DNA from: JANOMH01 sp031422295
GTDB taxonomy: Bacteria; Pseudomonadota; Alphaproteobacteria; Rhodobacterales; Rhodobacteraceae
NCBI GenBank assembly: GCA_031422295.1
Contig: JANOQM010000084.1
Coordinates: forward strand, 71,725 to 135,724
Length of the DNA: 64,000 bases
Direction of reading: 5' to 3'
Numbering within the stretch: the first letter of the stretch is position 1; every line of letters begins with the position of its first letter. A program made the translations under genes and the position numbers. Under the pieces are notes generated by a model. That model was not told the origin of the DNA, did not search any database, and saw only the letters and a list, made by a program, of their open reading frames with translations. Below, in pieces: positions 17,459 through 28,045 of the stretch.

Positions 17459-17944
17459 TTGACATCGCAATTGTACCGAAAATTCAATAGAAACTTCAGC
17501 ATTGCGTTGTTCTGTTTGGGCGCAATTGCGACGCTGGCATTGTGGACTTGGCTTTATATTTGGCCTTCCAGCGCCTTTGTGGCTCTAAATTCATTTGAAG
17601 CAAAGTCAATTTTATTGCTATTGGTGCCGTTGGTGATCTCTTGCCTTAGTCTATTAATCTACTCAATTTTTCATACGCCGTCAGCGCGCAGGCTCCTCCT
17701 TTCAGCGTTTCGTATTATCTCGGTTATGTCGCTATCGGCAACCGGTTTCGCTTTCTTCGGCTGGCCTCAGATAGAGGCCCTCAATTTTGATTTGACCGCA
17801 GGACTGCAAACAAAGTTCTCAATCAGAGAAACGGCGAACGAGGTGGGGCCGGTTTTGACGTATGCGGCGACATCAATCACAATTATAGGTGCGGTATATT
17901 TATTTGCTTGTTGGCTTGAGGCACACCTAAAGATCGAAATCTAG
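17459..17944 (+). CDS. Four-helix membrane protein of the AT-rich cassette
   Basis: 161 aa with four predicted transmembrane segments: around ALFCLGAIATLALWTWLYIW, ILLLLVPLVISCLSLLIY, FRIISVMSLSATGFAFFGW and TYAATSITIIGAVYLFACW. The first available start in a reasonable position is a TTG at 17459, four bases after the preceding stop, with a weak AAAGAG before it. No family recognised. It is the last gene of the cassette and converges with pncB, leaving 14 bases between the two stops. Composition is AT-rich like its partners. Confidence 0.6.
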   Translation: MTSQLYRKFNRNFSIALFCLGAIATLALWTWLYIWPSSAFVALNSFEAKSILLLLVPLVISCLSLLIYSIFHTPSARRLLLSAFRIISVMSLSATGFAFFGWPQIEALNFDLTAGLQTKFSIRETANEVGPVLTYAATSITIIGAVYLFACWLEAHLKIEI

Positions 17945-17958
17945 GTGTTCATTCACAG

Positions 17959-19251
17959 TTAAACCACAACCTCCCTCCCCACCTGCTCCCCCACCCCAAA
18001 CACCCGCTTGTACCGCGCAATCTCCCCCACCGGCCCCATTGCTTTCAGCGGGTTGTCCGACAGTTTCACCGTCGGCCGCCCGTTCGCCGCGACGGCTTTG
18101 CAGACCAGCGAGAACGGGGCCAGCGCGTCGCCCGGCACCAGCCCGGTGAAGTCGTTGGTCAGCATCGTCCCCCAGCCGAACGACACTTTGACCCGGCCCG
18201 TCAATGCGGCCTTCAAGGAAATGATCTGGTCTACGTCCAGCCCGTCGGAGAAGATGAGCAACTTCTGGCGGGGGTCCTCGCCCTTTGACGCCCACCATGC
18301 AATCGCGGTTTCGGCTCCGACCAGCGGGTCGCCCGAGTCGATCCGCATGCCGGTCCAGCCCGCCAGCCAGTCGGGTGCGCCGGCGAGGAAACCGGCGGTG
18401 CCATAGGTGTCGGGCAGGATGATGCGCAGGTTGCCGTCGTGTTCCTCTTGCCAATCTTTCAGCACTTCATAGGGGGCCTGCCGCAACTCCAGATCGCTAT
18501 CCGCAAGCGCCGAATAGACCATCGGTAGTTCATGCGCGTTGGTGCCGATGGCTTCGATGTCCTGTTTCATTGCGATGCGGCAGTTCGAGGTGCCGGTAAA
18601 GGCGGTCCCCAACCCCTCCATCATCGCCTGCACGCACCAGTCCTGCCAGAGGTAGGAATGCCTGCGCCGCGTGCCGAAATCGGCGATGCGCAGGCCGGGG
18701 ACGGGGCGCAGGCGCTCGACTTTCTCCCACAGCTTGGTCATGGCGCGGGCGTAGAGGACTTGCAGTTCAAACCGCCCCATCGTGCCCAGAACCGCCCGCC
18801 CGCGCAGTTCCATCAGCACAGCGAGAGCCGGGATTTCCCACAGCATCACCTCGGGCCAAGACCCTTGGAAGGTAAGCTCGAACTGGCCGTCACGCTTTTC
18901 GAGGTGGTAGGGGGGAAGCCGCAGGTTTTCGAACCATTCCATGAAATCGGGGCGGAACATCTGCCGCTTGCCGTAGAATGTATTGCCGCGCAGCCAGGTG
19001 GATTCGCCACGGGTGAGCGAGAGGGAGCGGATGTGATCCAGCTGTTCGCGCAGCTCGCCTTCGTCGATGATATCGGCGAGCCGGATCCGCGAGGTCCGGT
19101 TGATCAGTTGGAAGGTGACCTGGGTGTCGGGTTTGTTGCGGAACACCGACTGGCACATCAGGAGTTTGTAGAAATCCGTGTCGATCAGCGACCGCACGAT
19201 CGGGTCGATCTTCCATTTGTGGTTCCAGACGCGGGTGGCGATATCGACCAT
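17959..19251 (-). CDS. pncB: Nicotinate phosphoribosyltransferase
   Basis: Converts nicotinate and PRPP to nicotinate mononucleotide with ATP use, the committed step of Preiss-Handler NAD salvage. 430 aa from the ATG at 19251, which has AAGGAG upstream; the in-frame ATG at 19305 lacks one. Seen: [17 protein letters not shown], the active-site region [16 protein letters not shown] (His at the phosphorylated position), [22 protein letters not shown], and the PRPP/phosphate loop part [11 protein letters not shown] and [10 protein letters not shown]. Divergent from the ArsR-type regulator and 1.4 kb from pncA, forming a salvage neighbourhood. Confidence 0.96.
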   Translation of the reverse strand: MVDIATRVWNHKWKIDPIVRSLIDTDFYKLLMCQSVFRNKPDTQVTFQLINRTSRIRLADIIDEGELREQLDHIRSLSLTRGESTWLRGNTFYGKRQMFRPDFMEWFENLRLPPYHLEKRDGQFELTFQGSWPEVMLWEIPALAVLMELRGRAVLGTMGRFELQVLYARAMTKLWEKVERLRPVPGLRIADFGTRRRHSYLWQDWCVQAMMEGLGTAFTGTSNCRIAMKQDIEAIGTNAHELPMVYSALADSDLELRQAPYEVLKDWQEEHDGNLRIILPDTYGTAGFLAGAPDWLAGWTGMRIDSGDPLVGAETAIAWWASKGEDPRQKLLIFSDGLDVDQIISLKAALTGRVKVSFGWGTMLTNDFTGLVPGDALAPFSLVCKAVAANGRPTVKLSDNPLKAMGPVGEIARYKRVFGVGEQVGREVVV

Positions 19252-19312
19252 GGGGGGCGCTCCTTGCTTGGAAGTGCTTAGAGCAAGCGAGGGTCGGGGT
19301 GGCAAGAGGGGC

Positions 19313-19322
19313 GCTGATCAGC
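19313..19322. promoter_or_regulatory. Palindrome between pncB and the ArsR-type gene
   Basis: GCTGATCAGC is a perfect 10-base palindrome in the 138-base divergent intergenic region. A candidate operator for the adjacent regulator; ten bases is short enough to arise by chance. Confidence 0.3.
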
Positions 19323-19389
19323 CCATATGTCGGTTCGGGCCGATCTGTTGCGGCTGGTCTGGGCTGGACCGTGTGGATAGGTTGGTGCC

Positions 19390-20076
19390 ATGACACTGAC
19401 CCCCAGGCTTGATATAATCGGCGCGGCGCTGGGCGATCAAAGCCGGGCCCGGATCATCTGTGCACTGATGGACGGTCGTGCACATACAGGCAAAGAGCTT
19501 GCGATTGCGGTCGGGATCGCGCCGAACACGGCGAGCGGGCATTTGCAGCGGTTGCAGGATGCCGGGCTGATCCTGTCAGAACGCAATGGCCGGACGGTAT
19601 ATCACCGTATTGCATCGGCAGAGGTTGCCGATTTGTTGGAGCGAATGTCGGTCCTGTCCCCCCCTGATCATCTGCACCGTCCGGCCCGGCGCGATGAGGA
19701 GGATATCCGGGGCGCGCGGACCTGTTACAATCACATTGCCGGGCGGCTTGGGGTGATGATTGCGGACCAGTTGCTTGCCACTGGAGTGCTGGTGCAATCG
19801 GACGGTATAGTTATGGTGGGACCGGCGCGGGCTGATGTGCTGGTTCGGCTGGGTCTGCGGAACGCCGCTGCCGACGGAAAAATCCGGGCCCGGACCTGTC
19901 TTGACTGGACTGAACGCAGGCCGCACCTTTCGGGCCCACTGGCGGTTGATCTGCTGGAGGTTTGCCTGCGGGAAAACTGGCTGAACCGCAGACCGGGTAG
20001 TCGCGTGTTGGACGTGACCAACGCGGGGCGGGACGCGTTCCTTGCACATTTTGCGATACCGTTTGACGCGTTTTGA
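19390..20076 (+). CDS. ArsR-family winged-helix regulator
   Basis: 228 aa regulator. The winged helix-turn-helix occupies residues ~8-85 (ALGDQSRARIICALMDGRAH, IAVGIAPNTASGHLQRLQDA for the recognition helix, and the wing SERNGRTVYHRIA). A longer C-terminal half (RTCYNHIAGRLGVMIADQLLA, SGPLAVDLLEVCLRENW) matches the YczG-like subgroup and is probably the sensing or dimer part; no obvious cysteine metal-binding pair is seen in the recognition helix, so metal sensing of the ArsR/SmtB type is unlikely. Divergent from pncB, which it may control by location. A palindrome GACCTTT-C-AAAGGTC follows the gene at 20087-20101. Confidence 0.85.
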   Translation: MTLTPRLDIIGAALGDQSRARIICALMDGRAHTGKELAIAVGIAPNTASGHLQRLQDAGLILSERNGRTVYHRIASAEVADLLERMSVLSPPDHLHRPARRDEEDIRGARTCYNHIAGRLGVMIADQLLATGVLVQSDGIVMVGPARADVLVRLGLRNAAADGKIRARTCLDWTERRPHLSGPLAVDLLEVCLRENWLNRRPGSRVLDVTNAGRDAFLAHFAIPFDAF

Positions 20077-20086
20077 ACCTGCCTTT

Positions 20087-20101
20087 GACCTTTCAAAGGT
20101 C
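20087..20101. promoter_or_regulatory. Short palindrome between ArsR-type gene and next gene
   Basis: GACCTTT-C-AAAGGTC, exact 7-base arms with a one-base centre, 11 bases after the regulator stop and 80 bases before the next start. Could be an operator; not a terminator since no stable loop or T run exists. Confidence 0.3.
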
Positions 20102-20179
20102 GGTATCCGCCGATCTGATCGACGACCCGGGCAAGGGTTTGTGCTGTTAACACAGGGTTGTGTCGGTTGGAGGTCCGGA

Positions 20180-20623
20180 ATGCAGCTGCCTGAAATCACC
20201 AGTACCCGCTTTACCACCGAAACCGGCTGTCAGATTGCAGTGCAGGTGCCATTCCCGCAGGCGAAAGCCCTACTACAGGCGGTCAGGCGGGTATGTCCTT
20301 TGACCTATGGCCATTATGATCAGGTGTCATTTCAGACGGCCTCCGGGATTCAACGGTTTCGCTCGGGTCCCGGCGGACGCAATGCAGTGACCGACGCTGT
20401 GGTTCAGGTGCCATGTGTCGAGCTGAGGTTTTTCGTGCCGCAGCCGCCCGAGGTTCTGCGCAATGTCCTGCACGCGATTTATGATGTCCACCCCTATGAG
20501 GAGCCGGTCATCCTTGTGTCGCCGTGTATCCGGACCCTGCATATCACCGGATCTGATGAGGATAATCCAAACCGGTTCTGGAACCGCACCGCAGAAGACT
20601 GGGTCCCGTCCGAACACCGATGA
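20180..20623 (+). CDS. Stand-alone NIF3/YqfO C-terminal-like (CutA1-fold) domain protein
   Basis: 147 aa protein matching the inserted CutA1-like domain of YqfO/NIF3 proteins: CQIAVQVPFPQAKALLQAV, the GHYDQVSFQTASG signature, and HAIYDVHPYEEPV with the diagnostic HPYEEP. The metal-binding NIF3 core is absent, so it is a single-domain version. The ATG at 20180 is chosen for the GGAGG eight bases upstream and because the family domain begins soon after. NIF3 proteins bind metals and are linked to GTP cyclohydrolase-like or NAD-related functions in different species, but no firm function exists. It converges on pncA. Confidence 0.75.
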   Translation: MQLPEITSTRFTTETGCQIAVQVPFPQAKALLQAVRRVCPLTYGHYDQVSFQTASGIQRFRSGPGGRNAVTDAVVQVPCVELRFFVPQPPEVLRNVLHAIYDVHPYEEPVILVSPCIRTLHITGSDEDNPNRFWNRTAEDWVPSEHR

Positions 20624-20651
20624 ACGGCGTGTTTTGGATAGTGGTCAATGC

Positions 20652-21260
20652 CTAGGTTTGGAGTGTTACCCCAGCCCCCCGCATCGCCTCCATCGCCGCG
20701 CTGAGTGATCCGTTCAGGTTGATCGCCCGGCAGAGGTCGGTTTGCACGATGACGTTGAACCCCAGTCTGGCCCCGTCACCTGCCGAGTAATTCACGCAGA
20801 AGTCGGTGGCGAGGCCGACCAGGGTGACGTCGGTGATCCCCCGGTTGGACAGATAGCTGCCGAGCCCCGTGGGCGTTTTGTGGTCGTTTTCGAAGAAGGC
20901 GGAATAGCTGTCCATCGCCGGGTTCATGCCTTTGCGGATGATCAGCGCTGCCGGATCGGTGCGCAGGGCGGGGTGGAATTGCGCGCCTTTGGTTCCTTGG
21001 ATGCAATGGTCGGGCCAGAGGACCTGCGGGCCGTAGGGCATTTGGGTGACGTCATACGCCGCTGCACCGGGATGTTCGGAGGCAAAGGAGGAATGGTGCG
21101 CCGGGTGCCAGTCTTGGGTCAGGATAATGGTGCTGAAGGCGTCCATCAGGGTGTTGATGCCGGGGATGATGGCGTTTCCATCCGCCACGGCAAGCAGGCC
21201 GCCGGGGCAGAAGTCGTTTTGCACGTCGATGACGATCAGGGCGTGGCTGGTGGAGTGCAT
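20652..21260 (-). CDS. pncA: Nicotinamidase
   Basis: Hydrolyses nicotinamide to nicotinate, feeding PncB. 202 aa. Catalytic triad visible: Asp12 in VIDVQNDFCPGG, Lys in IIRKGMNPAMDSYSAF, and Cys in LATDFCVNYSAGDG. Metal-site residues are in TQDWHPAHHSSF (Asp50, His52). Length is typical. The gene is divergent from the Hsp70-like gene with about 110 bases between. Other isochorismatase-like hydrolases are less likely because the DWHPxxHxSF metal signature is specific. Confidence 0.95.
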   Translation of the reverse strand: MHSTSHALIVIDVQNDFCPGGLLAVADGNAIIPGINTLMDAFSTIILTQDWHPAHHSSFASEHPGAAAYDVTQMPYGPQVLWPDHCIQGTKGAQFHPALRTDPAALIIRKGMNPAMDSYSAFFENDHKTPTGLGSYLSNRGITDVTLVGLATDFCVNYSAGDGARLGFNVIVQTDLCRAINLNGSLSAAMEAMRGAGVTLQT

Positions 21261-21370
21261 GGGGGCCTCTGGGTTTTGGTGGCTTATCGGTAGGGGTGTG
21301 GGCCTGCATGGTCAAGGACGGTTGAAGGTGGCGCGGGATTGGCTTAGGAGCGGCGCTTTCCCTCGGGCAG

Positions 21371-22597
21371 ATGGGTGTGGCTATGGCGGCTTTGGGTATT
21401 GATTTTGGCACGTCGAACACGGCTACTGCGGTGCTGGTGGCGGGCCGGCCCTATGTGATCCCGCTGGAGGCGGGGCAGGAAACCTTGCCGACTGCAGTGT
21501 TTTTCGATGCGGTCCGCAAGGATATGGTGATTGGGGCCGAGGCGGTTTTGGCGCTGACCGGGGGCCGCGAGGGCCGGTTCATGCGCGCGATGAAATCGGT
21601 ACTGGGCACGCCGCTGCTCCGCGAGAAAAAGCAGTTCGGGCTGGTCCGGATGACATTGATGGAGGTCATCGCCCGGTTTCTGGCCGAGGTGAAGGGGCGG
21701 GCTGAGGCGCATTGCGGGCAGCGTTTTGATCTGGCCCTGTCGGGTCGTCCGGTGCATTTTCATACCCGCGATCTGGCCCGGGATGCGCAGGCTGTCATTG
21801 ATCTGACCGAATGTTACAAGATGGCCGGGTTTGCCGAAGTGCAGTTCATGTTCGAGCCGGAGGCGGCGGCAATGGCTGCTGGTCCCGGCGACGGGATTGG
21901 CCTGATTGTCGATATTGGCGGCGGCACGTCGGATTATACTGTGTTTAAGGCGGACCGGATATTGGCCAGCCACGGGGTGCGCGTCGGGGGTACCGATTTT
22001 GACCGGCTGCTATCGCTGGCCCATGTCATGCCCCTGTTGGGCAAGGATAGTCAGATCAGGGCGGTGTTTGGGCCGCAGACCCATACCGCCCCGGTGGCCC
22101 TGTACCATGATCTGGCCACTTGGGCGGCGATTGCGTTTTTATACACCGGAGAGACCAAGCGGGCGATGGCGCAGATGGCAAGGCTGGCGGTGGAGCCGGT
22201 GAAGTTTGCCCGTTTGCTGACGGTGTTGGATATGGAATTGGGTCATGATGTCGCCTTTGCCGTTGAGCGCGGCAAAATAGCGGCGAACGGTGCTGCGGGT
22301 GGGGTGATTGACCTGAAACTGGTGGAAAAGGGTCTGCGCGTGGAGTTGGGCAAAAGCCAGATGGCGGAAGATCTGGCGGGCTATGCCGGGCAAATCCGGG
22401 CGGCGGCGGAAGAGACTTGTGCGATGGCCGGGGTGCCTGTGGCGGATGTTGGCCGCGTGGTGTTTGTCGGTGGATCAAGCCTGATGGCCGTGGTTGAGGA
22501 TGCCCTATGCGCAGCGTTTCCGCAGGCAAGGCTGGAATATACCAATGCGTTTACCGCTGTGGTTGATGGGTTGGCGATTGCGGCGGCGCGGGTTTAG
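21371..22597 (+). CDS. Hsp70 family protein, YegD-like (ATPase domain only)
   Basis: 408 aa (404 aa if the ATG at 21383 is used). It carries the actin-like ATPase elements of Hsp70: phosphate 1 loop LGIDFGTSNTATAV, phosphate 2 IVDIGGGTSDYTVF, and adenosine motif VVFVGGSSLMAVVED, but no substrate-binding domain or EEVD-type tail. This fits the YegD class of atypical chaperones. The Hsp70 proline switch region RPVHFHT is also present. Role and substrates are not established; nothing around it encodes a DnaJ or GrpE. Confidence 0.88.
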   Translation: MGVAMAALGIDFGTSNTATAVLVAGRPYVIPLEAGQETLPTAVFFDAVRKDMVIGAEAVLALTGGREGRFMRAMKSVLGTPLLREKKQFGLVRMTLMEVIARFLAEVKGRAEAHCGQRFDLALSGRPVHFHTRDLARDAQAVIDLTECYKMAGFAEVQFMFEPEAAAMAAGPGDGIGLIVDIGGGTSDYTVFKADRILASHGVRVGGTDFDRLLSLAHVMPLLGKDSQIRAVFGPQTHTAPVALYHDLATWAAIAFLYTGETKRAMAQMARLAVEPVKFARLLTVLDMELGHDVAFAVERGKIAANGAAGGVIDLKLVEKGLRVELGKSQMAEDLAGYAGQIRAAAEETCAMAGVPVADVGRVVFVGGSSLMAVVEDALCAAFPQARLEYTNAFTAVVDGLAIAAARV

Positions 22598-22607
22598 CCA
22601 AGGTTTC

Positions 22608-22628
22608 GTGGGTTGAAACCCACCTTAC
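22608..22628. repeat. Dispersed palindromic repeat, copy 1
   Basis: GTGGGTT-GA-AACCCAC followed by CTTAC; 11 bases after the Hsp70-like stop. First of three copies in this gap, related to copies near 46.0 kb and the window end. Confidence 0.8.
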
Positions 22629-22680
22629 TGTCGCGCAGCACATGTCCCATCGGCAGGGCAGGATCGTGTGTGCAGGTAAT

Positions 22681-22701
22681 GTGGGTTTAAACCCACCTTA
22701 C
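22681..22701. repeat. Dispersed palindromic repeat, copy 2
   Basis: GTGGGTT-TA-AACCCAC followed by CTTAC, same orientation as copy 1 and 73 bases further on. Confidence 0.8.
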
Positions 22702-22749
22702 GACCGGACGGCCCGGGTGATGCAGGCAGGGGCAGGTCGCGGGGGGTAA

Positions 22750-22770
22750 GTAAGGTGGGTTTTAACCCAC
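22750..22770. repeat. Dispersed palindromic repeat, copy 3 (inverted)
   Basis: GTAAGGTGGGTT-TT-AACCCAC, inverted relative to copies 1 and 2, so its GTAAG flank faces theirs. Ends 42 bases before the trhO ATG. Confidence 0.8.
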
Positions 22771-22812
22771 CAACCCTTGCCCAATTCAGCCGTGCCGCGT
22801 ATCCCCGCGTCC

Positions 22813-23727
22813 ATGTTCACCATTGCCGCCTTTTACCATTTTACCCGGTTTGATGCGCCTGTGGTTCTGCGCGGTCCATTGCTGGACCTGTGCCGCGCGG
22901 AGGGTGTATCTGGCACCATCCTGCTCGCCCCCGAGGGGGTTAATGGCACGGTGGCCGGGTCGGCTGTGGCGATTGTGCGGGTGCTGGATCATATCCGTGC
23001 CTTGCCAGGCTGTGCCGGGTTGGTCTGGAAGCAAAGCCATGCGCTGGAGCAGCCGTTCAACCGGATGAAGGTTCGCATGAAGCGCGAGATTGTCACCATG
23101 GGCCAGCCCGATGTGGACCCTTTGGCCGCCGTTGGCCATTATGTCGTACCCGCCGACTGGAACGCGTTGATTTCTGCCCCTGATGTTGCGCTGATTGATA
23201 CCCGCAATGATTATGAAGTGCAGATCGGCAGTTTTGCCGGGGCTGTGGACCCGCAGACCCGCAGTTTTGGTGAATTTCCGGACTGGTGGGCCGCCAATAA
23301 GGACCGTTTTGCTGGCAAGCGGGTGGCGATGTTCTGCACTGGGGGCATTCGTTGTGAGAAATCCACCAATTACCTGATCGGGCAGGGGGTTACAGAGGTG
23401 TTTCACCTGCAGGGCGGGATTTTGAAATATCTCGAAGAGGTCCCGCAAGAGGATAGTTTGTGGCAGGGCGAATGCTTTGTGTTCGATCGCCGGGTGTCTG
23501 TCGGGCATGGGCTGGCCGAGGGCCCACATGAATTGTGCCACGCCTGCCGCCGCCCGTTGCGCCCCGAGGATACGGCGTTGCCCGCCTATGAGCCGGGTGT
23601 CGCCTGTCACCACTGCGTCGATGAGACGACGGACACCGACAAGGCCCGGTTCCGCGAGCGGCAAAAGCAGGTGGTTCTGGCCCAAGCGCGCGGGGCCCGG
23701 CATCTGGGGGGGCTGGCCGGGGGATGA
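22813..23727 (+). CDS. trhO: tRNA uridine(34) hydroxylase, rhodanese-type
   Basis: TrhO (YceA family) makes 5-hydroxyuridine at wobble position 34 of tRNAs in an oxygen-dependent way. 304 aa from the ATG at 22813, which matches the family N-terminus (TIAAFYHFTRF); an upstream in-frame start has no support. N-terminal acylphosphatase-like part (GTILLAPEGVNGTVAG), a rhodanese domain with the catalytic loop FCTGGIRCEKST (active Cys), and a C-terminal zinc-ribbon-like CHACRRP...CHHC. It overlaps the AbrB-family gene by four bases (ATGA). Confidence 0.95.
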   Translation: MFTIAAFYHFTRFDAPVVLRGPLLDLCRAEGVSGTILLAPEGVNGTVAGSAVAIVRVLDHIRALPGCAGLVWKQSHALEQPFNRMKVRMKREIVTMGQPDVDPLAAVGHYVVPADWNALISAPDVALIDTRNDYEVQIGSFAGAVDPQTRSFGEFPDWWAANKDRFAGKRVAMFCTGGIRCEKSTNYLIGQGVTEVFHLQGGILKYLEEVPQEDSLWQGECFVFDRRVSVGHGLAEGPHELCHACRRPLRPEDTALPAYEPGVACHHCVDETTDTDKARFRERQKQVVLAQARGARHLGGLAGG

Positions 23728-24782
23728 ACCACATGCGGGACTTTGGCCTGGTCTGGCGGGCGGGTCTGGCGCTGGTTTTGGGGGCGGTGTCGGGATGGGT
23801 TGCGCAGGGACTGTCAGTGCCCTTGCCCTGGATGATCGGCCCGCTGGTTGGCGTGACCATTGCAGCACTGGCGGGCGTGCCGCTGCGCGGACCGGATGCG
23901 CTGCGCCCAGTGGTGATCCCGGTGCTGGGCGTGATGCTGGGGTCGGCCCTGACGCCGGAGGTCTTTGCCGACCCGGGGCGTTGGGTCACCACATTGGCCC
24001 TGCTGATCCCGTTTCTGATTGCGGCAGCGGCGGCATCGTATGCCGTTTATCGCCGGATTGGCGGCTATGACCGCGTCACCGCCTATTTCTGTGCCATGCC
24101 CGGCGGGCTGAATGACATGGTGGTCATGGGGGCCGAGGCAGGCGGGGTGGAGCGCAAGATCGCGCTGGCCCATGCCGCCCGGATTTTCGTGGTGGTGGTG
24201 TTTGTGGTGCTGTTCTTTGGCCTGTTTCTGGGCGTCACGAGTGGCGGTGTGGCCCGGAACGGGGTGGCTTTGTCGGCATTGAATCTGCACGATTGGCTGA
24301 TCCTGACGGGTTGCGCGGTTTTGGGTGTCCCCATGGCCCGCTGGCTGCATCTGCCCGCCGCCCCGATCTTTGGCCCGATGCTGCTGAGCGGGGTGGCGCA
24401 TGTGGCGCAGGTTGTGACGGTGCCGCCGCCGACACTGTTGATCATCGTGGCGCAGGTGGTGATCGGGACGGTGCTGGGGGCGCGGTTCATTGGGGTGGGT
24501 CTGCGCGAGGTGGGCCGCGATCTGGCGCTGGGCCTGCTGTCGGCGCTGGCGATGCTGGCCGTGGCGGTGCTGTTTGCCGGGCTGGTCGCCGGGGTGACGG
24601 ATGTGCAGATAACACAGGCGTTTCTGGCGTTTTCACCCGGCGGATTGGCCGAGATGAGCTTGCTGGCGCTGGCGATGGGCCAGGACGTGGCCTATGTGTC
24701 GGTCCTGCATGTGGTTCGCATTGCGCTGGTGATTGGTGGGGCGGGGCTGGTGTTTCGGGGGGTTAGCGGAAGGCGTGGGTGA
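23724..24782 (+). CDS. AbrB family membrane protein (putative ammonia monooxygenase/AbrB duplication)
   Basis: 352 aa polytopic membrane protein with an internal duplication, typical of PF05145. Each half has the pattern of a PLPWMIGPLVG or APIFGPMLLSG helix and a later FCAMPGGLNDMVVMG or FSPGGLAEMSLLAL motif; the two PGG(L)xxM(x) motifs near residues 130 and 310 are the family hallmark. The name is historical: members are not ammonia monooxygenases and not the AbrB DNA-binding protein. E. coli AbrB regulates aidB; transport or sensing roles are unknown. Coupled to trhO by an ATGA overlap. Confidence 0.85.
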   Translation: MNHMRDFGLVWRAGLALVLGAVSGWVAQGLSVPLPWMIGPLVGVTIAALAGVPLRGPDALRPVVIPVLGVMLGSALTPEVFADPGRWVTTLALLIPFLIAAAAASYAVYRRIGGYDRVTAYFCAMPGGLNDMVVMGAEAGGVERKIALAHAARIFVVVVFVVLFFGLFLGVTSGGVARNGVALSALNLHDWLILTGCAVLGVPMARWLHLPAAPIFGPMLLSGVAHVAQVVTVPPPTLLIIVAQVVIGTVLGARFIGVGLREVGRDLALGLLSALAMLAVAVLFAGLVAGVTDVQITQAFLAFSPGGLAEMSLLALAMGQDVAYVSVLHVVRIALVIGGAGLVFRGVSGRRG

Positions 24783-24830
24783 ACCGGGCCGCTGAGATCA
24801 AGTATCTGCCGATTGCTTTGTATGTCCGCA

Positions 24831-24868
24831 AAACATGTAAAGAAAAATGCGGTTTTCGTTACATGTTT
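24831..24868. terminator. Long hairpin between convergent AbrB-family gene and gyrB
   Basis: AAACATGTAA (24831-24840) pairs exactly with TTACATGTTT (24859-24868), and inside it GAAAA pairs with TTTTC, giving about 15 pairs with one mismatch and a six-base loop. It ends six bases before the gyrB stop. A likely bidirectional terminator; T richness is within the stem. Confidence 0.65.
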
Positions 24869-24874
24869 CGCGTT

Positions 24875-27355
<2,481 letters not shown>

Positions 27356-27415
27356 TTACCTGCGCAAGATACGAGTACTGGGGGGGAATGTCACGCGGAA
27401 CCGCTATATTTTGCG

Positions 27416-28036
27416 TCATAGCAGGAGGATCAGAAGCCCGACGCCGATCAGCAAAGTTCCGGCGATCTGGTTGGTCCGCCGCACGGCGCTGGGGGTGGTC
27501 AGAAAGGCCCGCACGGTGCCGATGAAATAGGCCAGACACAGGTTGCCGAGCAGCGGGATGATGACCGAAACCGCAAGGATTGCGGCAATGTCTGGCATGG
27601 TCAGCCGGGTCACGTCAAAGAACCCGGGCAGCATCCCGCCGTAGAACAGGATGGCTTTTGGGTTGGCGAGGATCACCGCGACCCCGGCCAGAAATCCGGC
27701 CCACATGCCGGGTTTGGTCAGGCTGCTATCGGCCCCGATGGTCTTGTCGGCGTTGCGGATAATCATCAGCCCCATGATCAGGAAGGTGGCGCAGGCGACC
27801 CATTTCATCATGTCGAGGAAGTTTTCGAACTGACTGAGCACCCAGCCCATGCCCAGAATGGCAAGCAGCGGCCAGAGGATATCGCCAATCGACACGCCCA
27901 CCGCCAATGGCCAAGCCGCCCGGAACCCACCGGTCAGCGCCCGCGCGGTCAGGGCCACCCAGACCGGGCCGGGGGTCAGGAACAGCAGAAAGATGCCAAA
28001 CGCATAGATCGCAAGATCGGTTAGGGAAATCGTCAT
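27416..28036 (-). CDS. LysE family amino acid/metabolite exporter
   Basis: 206 aa with six predicted helices, LysE/RhtB superfamily. Seen: the N-terminal FLLFLTPGPVWVALTARAL (GP motif of the first helix), RAAWPLAVGVSIGDI, and LANPKAILFYGGMLPGFFD in the middle, all typical. The substrate is unknown; relatives export lysine, arginine, homoserine or threonine. It sits between a GNAT gene and gyrB, on the same strand, with nine bases to the GNAT stop. The very hydrophobic C-terminus ends in LLILLL. Confidence 0.88.
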   Translation of the reverse strand: MTISLTDLAIYAFGIFLLFLTPGPVWVALTARALTGGFRAAWPLAVGVSIGDILWPLLAILGMGWVLSQFENFLDMMKWVACATFLIMGLMIIRNADKTIGADSSLTKPGMWAGFLAGVAVILANPKAILFYGGMLPGFFDVTRLTMPDIAAILAVSVIIPLLGNLCLAYFIGTVRAFLTTPSAVRRTNQIAGTLLIGVGLLILLL

Positions 28037-28045
28037 GGCCGGGGT

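Noticed and set aside
22786..23868. Minus-strand 360-codon frame opposite trhO
   Set aside because: Shadow of trhO; Pro/Gln-rich with no family features.
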